From an uncultured Clostridia bacterium (lineage in GTDB: Bacteria; Bacillota; Clostridia; Christensenellales; CAG-314), in assembly GCA_947625185.1 (NCBI GenBank), contig CANQNJ010000013.1:1-38563 (forward strand): DNA of 38,563 nucleotides, written 5' to 3'. The notes under the pieces were generated by a model, which was given only the letters and a program-made list of their open reading frames with translations, had not been told where the DNA came from and made no database searches. The position numbers were made by a program, and so were the translations under genes. This document shows positions 1-7,543 of this stretch, one piece after another. Positions within the stretch are counted from its first letter, which is position 1. Every line of letters starts with the position of its first letter.

Positions 1-1461
1 ATTTCAAAAGTATGGGGAATGTGTAATCCCCTTCGGGACGACGGTGTATCTTACGGCGACTATCTCGAGCAGTTGACATATTTGATTTTTTTGAAGATGT
101 CGGACGAGTATTTCAAACCGCCATATAACCGCAATGTGGGGGTTCCCACGGGTTTTACATGGATAGACATGAATACTCTTACAGGAGCCGATCTGGAAAA
201 TCAATATAAAAAGACGCTCGAAATGTTGGGAAATTGCGGCGGTATCCTCGGAAAGATTTTCAAAGGCGCAATCAATAAAATCAGCAATATCGCCATCCTC
301 TATCGAATTGTACAAATGATCGATAAAGAAAAGTGGGTTTCGATGTCGTCAGATGTCAAGGGCGAAATTTACGAGGGATTGCTCCAAAAGAATGCCGAAG
401 ACGTCAAGAGCGGCGCAGGACAGTATTTCACCCCTCGTCCGTTGATTCGTGCTATGGTAAAATGCTTGCGCCCCGAACCGTTGAAAACAATTGCCGATCC
501 CTGTTGCGGAAGCGGAGGCTTTTTCCTTGCCGCACAAGACTTTCTTGCAGATCCACAAAATTATACTCTTGACAGAGAGCAAAAAGAATTTCTGAAAAAC
601 GAAACTTTCTATGGAAACGAACTTGTTGCTAACACATTCAAGTTGTGTTTGATGAACCTGTATCTACATAATATCGGCGATATTTATGGGAATGTTCCTG
701 TCGCACAAGGAGACTCCCTGCTGACAGACCCCGGTTATCGTGTAGACTATGTTTTGACAAATCCTCCATTCGGCAAGAAATCCTCGCTTACCTTCACCAA
801 CGAAGAAGGCGAACAAGAGGAAGAAGACTTGGTCTACAATCGTTCTGATTTTTGGACGACGAGCTCAAACAAACAGCTTAACTTTATTCAGCATATCAAC
901 ACGATCCTGAAAGCCTCGGGCAAAGCTGCCGTCGTTGTCCCCGACAATGTCTTATTTGAGGGCGGCGCGGGCGAGATTGTCAGAAAAAAGTTGCTTGAAA
1001 CAACCGATTTGCACACCATTCTTCGGTTGCCGACAGGTATCTTTTATAAGCCGGGCGTGAAAGCGAATGTTATATTCTTTGACAAACGCCCCGCAAGCGC
1101 CGAGCGGCAGACAAAAGAGGTGTGGATTTATGACTTGCGCACCAATATGCACTTCACGTTGAAACAACACCCTATGAATGATTGCGATTTGGAGGATTTT
1201 GTACAGTGTTATAATCCGCTGAACCGTCATGAGAGGAAAGAAACTTGGTCTCCCGAAAATCCCGATGGACGGTGGCGTAAATTTAGCATTGATGAAATCT
1301 ATGCACGAGACAAGACCAGCCTCGATATATTCTGGATCAAAGATAAGTCGCTCGCCGATTTGGATAATCTTCCCGATCCCGAAGTTTTGGCGGACGAGAT
1401 ATTAGAAAACCTGCAAAGCGCCTTAGATAGCTTTCAAGAATTAAAGTCGCAACTTAAATAA
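1..1461 (+). CDS. hsdM: Type I restriction-modification DNA methyltransferase subunit (HsdM), 5' end outside window
   Basis: N6-adenine methyltransferase subunit of a type I restriction-modification system; with a specificity subunit it methylates host DNA. The frame is open to base 1 and the residues before the first internal Met (ISKVWG) fit the family's N-terminal region, so the true start is upstream. SAM-binding motif I (DPCCGSGGFF) is at nt 496-525 and the catalytic NPPF motif at nt 760-771. The HsdM N-terminal helical region precedes them. Only a few N-terminal residues should be missing. No hsdS or hsdR follows; a KilA-N gene takes the next place 13 nt away. The partners are either upstream of the window or lost, so activity cannot be judged here. 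Confidence 0.93.
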   Translation: MSKVWGMCNPLRDDGVSYGDYLEQLTYLIFLKMSDEYFKPPYNRNVGVPTGFTWIDMNTLTGADLENQYKKTLEMLGNCGGILGKIFKGAINKISNIAILYRIVQMIDKEKWVSMSSDVKGEIYEGLLQKNAEDVKSGAGQYFTPRPLIRAMVKCLRPEPLKTIADPCCGSGGFFLAAQDFLADPQNYTLDREQKEFLKNETFYGNELVANTFKLCLMNLYLHNIGDIYGNVPVAQGDSLLTDPGYRVDYVLTNPPFGKKSSLTFTNEEGEQEEEDLVYNRSDFWTTSSNKQLNFIQHINTILKASGKAAVVVPDNVLFEGGAGEIVRKKLLETTDLHTILRLPTGIFYKPGVKANVIFFDKRPASAERQTKEVWIYDLRTNMHFTLKQHPMNDCDLEDFVQCYNPLNRHERKETWSPENPDGRWRKFSIDEIYARDKTSLDIFWIKDKSLADLDNLPDPEVLADEILENLQSALDSFQELKSQLK

Positions 1462-1474
1462 CGAAGGAGTGAAT

Positions 1475-2305
1475 ATGTCTAACAAGGAAATTACGGTAAA
1501 AGGACTGAACGTCAAATATAAGAAAGTAGACCAATCGGACTATATTTCGCTTACGGACATTGCAAAGTTCAAAAATCCATCCGATCCGAGGTTTACCGTT
1601 TATACTTGGCTTCGGAGCAAGGAAACTTTGCGCTTTCTTGCCGTGTGGGAAGAACTCAATAATCCCGATTTTAACCGTGTCGAATTCGATACGGTTACAA
1701 AGGACGCTGGCACAAACGCATTCATGATCACTCCTTCCCAATGGATTCAAAAATTGAACGGCATCGGGTTGACGGTCTCTGCGGGCAAATACAATAGCGG
1801 TATCTATGCACATCAGGATATTGCATTTGAGTTCGCGAGCTGGGTGTCCGCAGAGTTCAAATTGTATCTCATCAAAGAATTCCAACGCCTGAAAATATCC
1901 GAGCAGAAGGAACTTGAGTGGACATCGAAGCGCGAACTTGCCAAAGTCAACTATCGCATACATACCGACGCAATTAAAGAAAATATCGTTCCGACGCTTA
2001 CGGAAGAACAACTTAAATATGTTTACGCCGACGAAGCCGATTTGCTTAACGTCGCTTTATTCGGCAAGACTGCCGCTCAGTGGCGCAAAGAAAATCCGAC
2101 TTTGAAGGGCAATATCCGCGATTATGCCACTATCGAGCAACTGCTTGTGATTGCTAATATGGAAAGCTATAACGCTATTTTGATTGAGCAAGGCGTTCCA
2201 CAAACAGAGCGTTTGCAACGCCTCAACGATATGGCTCGCTCTCAACTTCGGGTACTGCAACAAAGCAATTCTCGTCTACTTACGGATGGGAGAAAAGGAA
2301 ACTAA
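1475..2305 (+). CDS. KilA-N domain protein
   Basis: 276-residue protein with a KilA-N-type DNA-binding domain (about residues 10-125): ...DYISLTDIAKF..., then TWLRSKETLRFLAVWEELN and the C-terminal part IYAHQDIAFEFASWVS. KilA-N proteins occur in phages and mobile islands and are often found beside hsdM in Firmicutes. The C-terminal part (about 140-276) is helical and charged with no motif I recognise. ATG 1475 is chosen over an in-frame GTG 6 nt earlier because AAGGAG ends 5 nt before it. It starts 13 nt after hsdM and is probably co-transcribed. Role unknown: it may regulate or modulate the methyltransferase, or be phage-derived cargo. Confidence 0.85.
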   Translation: MSNKEITVKGLNVKYKKVDQSDYISLTDIAKFKNPSDPRFTVYTWLRSKETLRFLAVWEELNNPDFNRVEFDTVTKDAGTNAFMITPSQWIQKLNGIGLTVSAGKYNSGIYAHQDIAFEFASWVSAEFKLYLIKEFQRLKISEQKELEWTSKRELAKVNYRIHTDAIKENIVPTLTEEQLKYVYADEADLLNVALFGKTAAQWRKENPTLKGNIRDYATIEQLLVIANMESYNAILIEQGVPQTERLQRLNDMARSQLRVLQQSNSRLLTDGRKGN

Positions 2306-2330
2306 TTAAAAGGATTGTGACATCATCATT

Positions 2331-2555
2331 ATGAATGAATCGCAAAAAGAAGCTATTAAAATAGCATTAAAGCAACTTATAAAAGAAAATGATCCGCAAG
2401 CATATCTTGCAATTGACTTTATTGATAAATTTTTTGGTTGTGGAGAAGCATTTGGCAGGCTTCGTCCCGACATACAAAACGCTATCATGCAATGTTTTGC
2501 TACAATAACAGCTTGTTCGTTTCCATTTGTGTTTAATCCTAATGGTAGGTATTGA
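2331..2555 (+). CDS. Small hypothetical protein before the HEPN-motif gene
   Basis: 74-residue acidic/helical protein of no family I recognise. It begins NESQKEAIKIALKQLIKE and ends with a Cys/Phe-rich tail. The Shine-Dalgarno is poor (AAGGA about 17 nt upstream). Its stop lies one base before the start of the next gene, a tight coupling often seen in toxin-antitoxin pairs, so it could be a partner of the HEPN protein. That role rests only on position and size. It may instead be a decayed fragment or simply translated as part of the hsdM operon. Confidence 0.45.
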   Translation: MNESQKEAIKIALKQLIKENDPQAYLAIDFIDKFFGCGEAFGRLRPDIQNAIMQCFATITACSFPFVFNPNGRY

Positions 2556-2556
2556 T

Positions 2557-2967
2557 ATGAATTATGAAACGTTTACATATCTCCATAGCGAGACCATTAA
2601 ATATTGTCAGATTATCGAGGGCGATTTAAAGTGGATATACTCCTTTATGCACGTCGGAGATATTTATGAGACAAGAGATTCGCTTGACAGTTTAACCTTT
2701 GGACAAATTGTCAGGAAGCTGAAACAGTTGGATAATTCCGATGGAAATCCAGAACTTAGTGCATCGGATTATAATTTTTTAGGACAAATGGCACAAAAAA
2801 GGAACTATTGGTGTCATGAATGTTATAGGGACTTCGTCTATCAAAGCAATTGGCTGCATTCAACACAATACGCAAAAGTGTGTGATAAACTTCAACGGGA
2901 TCATGACAAACTCGAAGTTGTATGCCGTAATGTTGAGAATCTCAAGCTGAAATTAAATCGCTCATAG
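2557..2967 (+). CDS. HEPN-motif protein, putative RNase/toxin
   Basis: 136 residues, mostly helical. It carries RNYWCH, an exact match to the HEPN signature R-x4-H with Asn after the Arg, inside the context LGQMAQKRNYWCHECY; HEPN proteins with this motif are often metal-independent RNases in defence and toxin systems. Upstream, LTFGQIVRKLKQLD resembles the helix that precedes the motif in small HEPN proteins. The start is ATG 2557, one base after the previous stop, with GGTAGGT 6 nt before it; in-frame ATGs further upstream overlap the previous gene. It is last in the island operon and followed by a terminator. No nucleotidyltransferase antitoxin is present, so the partner, if any, would be the 74-residue protein. 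Activity is inferred. Confidence 0.7.
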   Translation: MNYETFTYLHSETIKYCQIIEGDLKWIYSFMHVGDIYETRDSLDSLTFGQIVRKLKQLDNSDGNPELSASDYNFLGQMAQKRNYWCHECYRDFVYQSNWLHSTQYAKVCDKLQRDHDKLEVVCRNVENLKLKLNRS

Positions 2968-3056
2968 GTTATTCTCAAAAGATCTCTTTTACAACCAAGT
3001 GGTGTCCGCATCTTAACAGTTCAAATTCGGATGCCGACGTGCCGCCAAAGCAGAAT

Positions 3057-3096
3057 AATACGAACCCGACAGCACTTGTTGGGCTCGTATTGTTTT
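3057..3096 (+). terminator. Rho-independent terminator after the island operon
   Basis: AATACGA/TCGTATT continued by CCCGACA/TGTTGGG (one A-C mismatch, one G-T pair), followed by GTTTT. It lies 90 nt after the HEPN gene and ends the plus-strand hsdM operon. Confidence 0.8.
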
Positions 3097-3284
3097 ACGC
3101 CAATAATTGGTTTGTGATTGTTGTATCTTTCAAATAAAATAATTGGAGAATGATTTGAGATTACTTTTGTAATCTATTTGAAAAATTTTCTAACACCTTT
3201 TCCCATTTGTTGCAGATGGATACAATTTCTTGTCGCTTACTAAGTGTTCGGCTTTATTGATCTTGCATAAATCACTGCATTTTT

Positions 3285-3528
3285 CACGTATTCTTTCCAT
3301 CTATTAATAATCTTAAAGTTTTATAAACGATACTTGCAGGCACGTCAAGTTCTGCAATTTTCTTGCCAGATTCATGTTCGGCGGTATTTTTGAAGGCCAA
3401 AACAAATAAACTCTGTTGTTCTTCGACGAAGGGGACGAAAATTTGACGTTAGCATAAAAAGAATGTCGCGTTGTCTTTGTGCAAGTGTAGCGTTAGCGCC
3501 GTCAAATATCAGAACATCGAGGAATAAT
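3285..3528 (-). pseudogene. Decayed ORF with a helix-turn-helix-like segment
   Basis: On the minus strand, a stretch reading LFLDVLIFDGANATLAQ then QRQRDILFML is followed in another frame by FVPFVEEQQSLFVLAF and KKIAELDVPASIVYKTLR before a stop. The last part resembles the recognition-helix region of a winged-helix or resolvase-type HTH (KIAELxVPxSxVYKxL). The frame change near 3,445 and the absence of a start suggest a broken remnant in the 2,968-3,630 interval, which otherwise holds only the terminator at 3,057. The parent family is uncertain. Confidence 0.35.
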
Positions 3529-3623
3529 TAAAAAATTTCGTTGCATTTACGCGAAAAATAAACGATAAAAAAGCGTTACGATTCGGCGGTGGGCGTATCA
3601 CAGATGACGAAAGAAAATTCGCA

Positions 3624-3651
3624 CAAAAAAACAACCGCAGAAAGCGGTTGT
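3624..3651 (-). terminator. Terminator of XRE gene 1 (minus strand)
   Basis: ACAACCGC/GCGGTTGT hairpin at 3631-3651 followed on the minus strand by a run of T (plus-strand A at 3624-3630), 14 nt past the stop of the XRE gene. A near copy sits after the second XRE gene. Confidence 0.85.
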
Positions 3652-3664
3652 GTAAACAAAACGA

Positions 3665-3988
3665 TTAAGAAAGAAATCTCTTCGCCAAGGCAAGCAGTTG
3701 GGACTTGTCTTGCGATGAGAGGCGGTTGTATATCTTCAACATTTCTTCCTGGTCGGCGGTAAGCTCGTGTTGCACCTCGACGATGCCAATATCCGACTGC
3801 CTGCCGAGCAGGTAATCGACGCTCACTTCAAAGAAGTCGGCAAGTCTGCCAAGATATTCGGACGTGGGCAGCGTTCCTTTCTTCCGCCAACCGTCGATCG
3901 CGCCTTCGGTAATACCAGTCGCCCGTATCAGTTGTGCTTTGGTCAAATTTCTTTCTCGCATAAGCGACTCAAACCGTTCCAAAAACAT
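3665..3988 (-). CDS. XRE-family transcriptional regulator, copy 1
   Basis: 107-residue DNA-binding regulator: Cro/C1-type helix-turn-helix in residues 1-60 (ERNLTKAQLIRATGITEGAI), then a short C-terminal dimer-type tail. ATG 3988 is chosen because GAGGTG stands 5 nt upstream; the frame extends another 37 codons without support. From ADFFEVSVDYLLGR to the end it is almost identical to the next gene upstream, while the HTH halves differ. The tail region and its terminator therefore come from a tandem duplication, or were kept alike by gene conversion. An inverted repeat just upstream (4004-4037) is a likely operator. Possible target: the island itself. Confidence 0.88.
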   Translation of the reverse strand: MFLERFESLMRERNLTKAQLIRATGITEGAIDGWRKKGTLPTSEYLGRLADFFEVSVDYLLGRQSDIGIVEVQHELTADQEEMLKIYNRLSSQDKSQLLALAKRFLS

Positions 3989-4003
3989 AATGCACCTCAC
4001 TGA

Positions 4004-4037
4004 CAATAATTTTACAGAATATTCATTAAAATTATTG
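4004..4037. promoter_or_regulatory. Inverted repeat upstream of XRE gene 1, likely operator
   Basis: Perfect 10-bp arms CAATAATTTT (4004-4013) and AAAATTATTG (4028-4037) separated by 14 bp, 16 bp before the start of XRE gene 1. Such a site is typical for autoregulation by a dimeric HTH repressor. Binding is inferred. Confidence 0.55.
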
Positions 4038-4110
4038 ACAATCAATAAAATTAGTGATAAATTATCATTAAAAATAATGAACGGTGCGAGACGACGCATA
4101 ATTAAAAAAA

Positions 4111-4135
4111 TAAAAAAAAACCGCAGAGAGCGGTT
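4111..4135 (-). terminator. Terminator of XRE gene 2 (minus strand)
   Basis: AACCGC/GCGGTT stem (4119-4135) followed on the minus strand by nine T residues. It is the duplicated counterpart of the terminator at 3624-3651. Confidence 0.8.
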
Positions 4136-4151
4136 GCGGAAAACAAAACGA

Positions 4152-4475
4152 TCAAGAGAGGAGTCTCTTCGCTAAGGCAAGCAGTTGGGACTTGTCTTGC
4201 GATGAAAGGCGGTTGTATATCTTCAACATTTCTTCCTGGTCGGCGGTAAGCTCGTGTTGCACCTCGACGATACCAATATCCGACTGCCTGCCGAGCAGGT
4301 AATCGACGCTCACTTCAAAGAAGTCGGCGATCCTGGCAACTTTGTCAACCGAGGGGCAGCTGTTCCTGTTGAACCAATTGCATATGGTTTCCAGCGGGAT
4401 CCCTGTCTTTGCCGCGACGGTTGCCTTGTTGGTATTTGTTTCTTTGAGCAATTCTTCAAAGCGCTGTATAAACAT
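4152..4475 (-). CDS. XRE-family transcriptional regulator, copy 2
   Basis: 107 residues, same layout as copy 1: N-terminal Cro/C1-type HTH (NTNKATVAAKTGIPLETI), then a tail shared almost residue for residue with copy 1 (one F/L difference). The recognition helices differ (GIPLETICNWFNRN here, GITEGAIDGWRKKG in copy 1), so the two should bind different operators but could form mixed dimers through the common tail. ATG 4475 has AGGGGT 5 nt upstream, and a TATATAAT-like -10 lies in the AT-rich DNA before it. The 377-bp gap up to 4,852 holds nothing else I can call. Confidence 0.87.
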   Translation of the reverse strand: MFIQRFEELLKETNTNKATVAAKTGIPLETICNWFNRNSCPSVDKVARIADFFEVSVDYLLGRQSDIGIVEVQHELTADQEEMLKIYNRLSSQDKSQLLALAKRLLS

Positions 4476-4852
4476 ATTTTACCCCTATTTATTATATAGT
4501 CGTTTTTCAATTTGGTACTTGACAACCGTTCAAAATAGCAGTATATTATTGTCACATTGAGCAGTAAACTGTCATAAATGGTTGACTTTTTGCGAACAAA
4601 GTAAACCAAATTGCAATAAAATGGAATCGGCGCTTAATTTATTTGAAAATGAAAGGTATTTATATTAGAACCAACGGGCAGCAATGCCCATTGGCGATAG
4701 CGCGCACCCCCGCCCGCTTCTGTATCATAATACAATTTTCAGCAAAAAATCCATAGGACTGACTTTTGGGCGGGGGTATAATACGAAACAAAGCGTAAGC
4801 AAACAATGTTGTTTGTCTTTGCTTTGAAATAAAATTATTTAGGAGGAAAACA

Positions 4853-7288
4853 ATGAAAACAAAGAGAACGATTGCAATGCTGTTGGTAGTTGCAATGCTG
4901 TTTGCGTTTGTATCGGTGATCGCGGCTTGCGAAAAGAAGCCTGCGCCGACGTCAATCACCGTCGATCCGAGTTCGGTATCGGTGGAAGTCGGCAAGTCGT
5001 CAGCCAAGCCCACGCTTAAATTTCAACCGAGCGACGCAGATCAATCCGTCACCTGGACGTCGGCAGATACTTCCGTTGCCACGGTCAACGACCAAGGAGT
5101 CGTCACGGGCGTCAAGGCAGGCGAAACCACTGTCACAGTCAAGTCCAAAAAAGCAGAATCCGTCCAAGCGACGGTAACGGTCAAGGTAACGGCGCAGTCA
5201 TCGGACATCAAGCCCACTGCCATAACGGTAAGCCCCTCCAACGTAACGTTGGATATCGGAGCCAAGTCGTCCAAGCCTACGCTTACGTTCCAACCGAGCG
5301 ACGCCGTGCAGAGCGTCACCTGGACGTCGGCAACTCCCGCCGTTGCAACGGTAGATGACGACGGCGTTATCACGGCGGTTTCCGCGGGGACGACTACCGT
5401 AACGGCAACAAGCACGGTTGCAAGCACCGTCAAGGCGGAGATCTCCGTCACGGTAAATGCGGCACAGGATAAAAACAAGGGCTTGACGCAAGACAATCCT
5501 CTCACCCCCGACGAAGCAATCGCTCTTATGGAAGAAGCGGGCAGCGGCGTAGTCGTAAACGCTTCCAATAAAGACGGGTATTATGTGCAAGGCGTTGTAA
5601 ACACAGACTCTACGATAAACAACTATAAAGAATGGTCGTTTACGCTCGGCACAGGAGAAAAGAAAGTAACCTGCCAAGCCAAGGTGGACGCGTCCGTTAC
5701 GGACAAGCCGGAGGAGAAAAACGGCGCTCTTGACGGAGCAACAGTAATAATACACGGCTTCCTGGAATTGTATCAAGGCGCATACAAAATTGCGTATCTT
5801 CCCGCAAGCGTAAGCCCCACGGGAGACAAATATACCCCCAACCTTGTAAAAGTAGAGTTTGCCCCCATTCCTCCTGCGGAAGTGGAATCGGTAAAATTAA
5901 GCACAACCGGAACGCGATATCTTCTTCCGATTGAGGGCAATTCTATTTATGTTACGGCGACGGTAGAACCGTCCAATGCTCCGCAAGATATTGTCTGGAC
6001 GGTGGAAAACGGCGATAAGGCAACCGTTACGACGGTAGACGGAACAAGCGAAACAACCGCAAGCGCAAGCGTAAAGTACAAGGATCAGGCGGGTTCGATC
6101 ACCCTTACCGCAACCGCAAAAGGCACCGATATTTCCGCTTCCGTTACGGTCGAGATCAGAGACGTCAAAGGCTCCAAACAAGAGGATCCCTTGACGGTAG
6201 ATGAGGCAATAAGTTTGATGTCGGCGTCGGAAGGCGAGTATTTACAAGCCGACGCGAGTCACGGATTTTATATTCTCGGAACGGTTGCCGCGGGTTCGAC
6301 GGTAAGTGCCAGCGGTACTTGGACATTTGCCCTTGTAGGCAGCAATAATAAGAAGATAGAATGTTCTGTCGAACATAACAAACTCAATGATATAGTAATA
6401 CCTGATATGAACGGCGGTTTGGATAACTGCGAGGTTATTCTTTATGCGCACAGCATTGCGTTTGTTGATGAAACATTTACGGCAAGAGGCAACATGAACG
6501 AATTGAAGAGTTGTACATTCCCCTCGCTGGAATCTATTGTTATCGAGGCGGAAAATACCGAGGTCGTCGTTCCGTATTCTGTTGAAATAAAAGTCAAGAG
6601 TGTAGCCCCTGCCAACGCGATATTCGATGACGTAGTGTGGACATCGTCTGACCAAAACAAAGCCACCGTGGAAGGGGACAAGACGGGAGCAACGCTTACC
6701 GCTGTCGCCGCAGGCGAGGTAAAAGTGTCGGTAAAATGCGGCGATGTCACGTCCAACGAAGTTACGATTACCGTTAGCGAAGAGCAACAGGCAATCAAAG
6801 CCGTTTATGATTGGACGGATAAGTTTACGGCGGACACGGTTTGTAATAACTCATATTATCATTACAATTTACCCAACGACACCGATATACTTGACTCTTA
6901 CATCAATGTTTGGACTCCGGGTCAAACCGAGATAACCGAATTTAAGACAATCAATGCTTTTGAAGCGGGAGAAGAGGGCAAAGGAATTGGTTACTTTGCT
7001 CATCCGAGACGAGACAATTCTTGCACAATAAGCATAACAACGCAACATCAGATAAGTAAACTTACGCTGAAACTTATTCCGTACAGCGATGCGACAACCA
7101 TACAATTTTCTGTTAACAGTCAACCGTATCAAAAAGACAAAACGGACAGTGATAATTGGGACGGTAAGATAGAAAGTGCATTTGAAGTATCTTTCGATTT
7201 TGCCGAAGCCACACAAAACATTGAATTGCTGACAGTATGGACAACGGGTAACAACTTTGCAATAGTCGGAATGACGTTTTATTATTGA
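4853..7288 (+). CDS. Big2/OB-domain surface lipoprotein
   Basis: 811-residue exported lipoprotein: signal peptide 1-25 with lipobox VIAAC (Cys26). Two Ig-like Big2 domains follow (about 32-117 and 118-200; VTWTSADTSVATV and VTWTSATPAVATV are their typical strands). Next is an OB-like module (about 205-345, starting LTQDNPLTPDEAIALM), an Ig-like segment, a second OB-like module (about 440-575, QEDPLTVDEAISLM), a third Big2 domain, and a C-terminal beta-rich domain (650-811) that may bind carbohydrate. Strong AGGAGG 6 nt before ATG 4853. Role: cell-surface adhesion or substrate binding, inferred from domains. No catalytic motif seen. First of several such genes to 16.8 kb. Confidence 0.85.
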   Translation: MKTKRTIAMLLVVAMLFAFVSVIAACEKKPAPTSITVDPSSVSVEVGKSSAKPTLKFQPSDADQSVTWTSADTSVATVNDQGVVTGVKAGETTVTVKSKKAESVQATVTVKVTAQSSDIKPTAITVSPSNVTLDIGAKSSKPTLTFQPSDAVQSVTWTSATPAVATVDDDGVITAVSAGTTTVTATSTVASTVKAEISVTVNAAQDKNKGLTQDNPLTPDEAIALMEEAGSGVVVNASNKDGYYVQGVVNTDSTINNYKEWSFTLGTGEKKVTCQAKVDASVTDKPEEKNGALDGATVIIHGFLELYQGAYKIAYLPASVSPTGDKYTPNLVKVEFAPIPPAEVESVKLSTTGTRYLLPIEGNSIYVTATVEPSNAPQDIVWTVENGDKATVTTVDGTSETTASASVKYKDQAGSITLTATAKGTDISASVTVEIRDVKGSKQEDPLTVDEAISLMSASEGEYLQADASHGFYILGTVAAGSTVSASGTWTFALVGSNNKKIECSVEHNKLNDIVIPDMNGGLDNCEVILYAHSIAFVDETFTARGNMNELKSCTFPSLESIVIEAENTEVVVPYSVEIKVKSVAPANAIFDDVVWTSSDQNKATVEGDKTGATLTAVAAGEVKVSVKCGDVTSNEVTITVSEEQQAIKAVYDWTDKFTADTVCNNSYYHYNLPNDTDILDSYINVWTPGQTEITEFKTINAFEAGEEGKGIGYFAHPRRDNSCTISITTQHQISKLTLKLIPYSDATTIQFSVNSQPYQKDKTDSDNWDGKIESAFEVSFDFAEATQNIELLTVWTTGNNFAIVGMTFYY

Positions 7289-7320
7289 GAGTACAATCAT
7301 CATACAATTAAGTCGAAAAT

Positions 7321-7351
7321 GGGTCGAAAGTGTATTTCGACCCTTTATTTT
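7321..7351 (+). terminator. Rho-independent terminator after the Big2/OB lipoprotein
   Basis: GGGTCGAAA/TTTCGACCC perfect stem with 5-nt loop followed by TTTATTTT, 32 nt after the stop at 7288. Confidence 0.92.
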
Positions 7352-7450
7352 GCGCTGAAAATGTTATATTTGAAAAATTTTTTCAACTTTTTTTGAATTT
7401 TGCTTAAAAAATGCGTGGGTCGAAAGGTATTATCAGTAGAAAAGGAAAAA

Positions 7451-7473
7451 AGGAGGACGGACCGATGCAATAA
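7451..7473 (+). promoter_or_regulatory. Leader motif with a two-codon ORF (ATG-CAA-TAA)
   Basis: AGGAGGACGGACCGATG at 7451-7467 is identical to a block at 27467-27483. It places a consensus AGGAGG 8 nt before an ATG followed by one codon and a stop (Met-Gln-stop). It lies 71 nt upstream of the gene at 7544, which has its own AAGGAG site. The exact identity in two unrelated leaders suggests a regulatory role; mechanism unknown. Confidence 0.6.
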
Positions 7474-7543
7474 TTTACCGAGAAACCACCCAACCAACAA
7501 AAATTTATAAAATACGAGGTCAAATCCTCAAAGGAGAAAAACG

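Noticed and set aside
2968-3660. Missing hsdS
   Set aside because: Both strands were read; only the decayed HTH-like remnant is visible, with no target-recognition domains.
7451-7473. c-di-GMP (GEMM-I) riboswitch 3' end, because of ACCGATG
   Set aside because: The conserved core elements upstream (CACGCACAGGGCAAACC and the GCAAAGCC segment) are absent at both copies.
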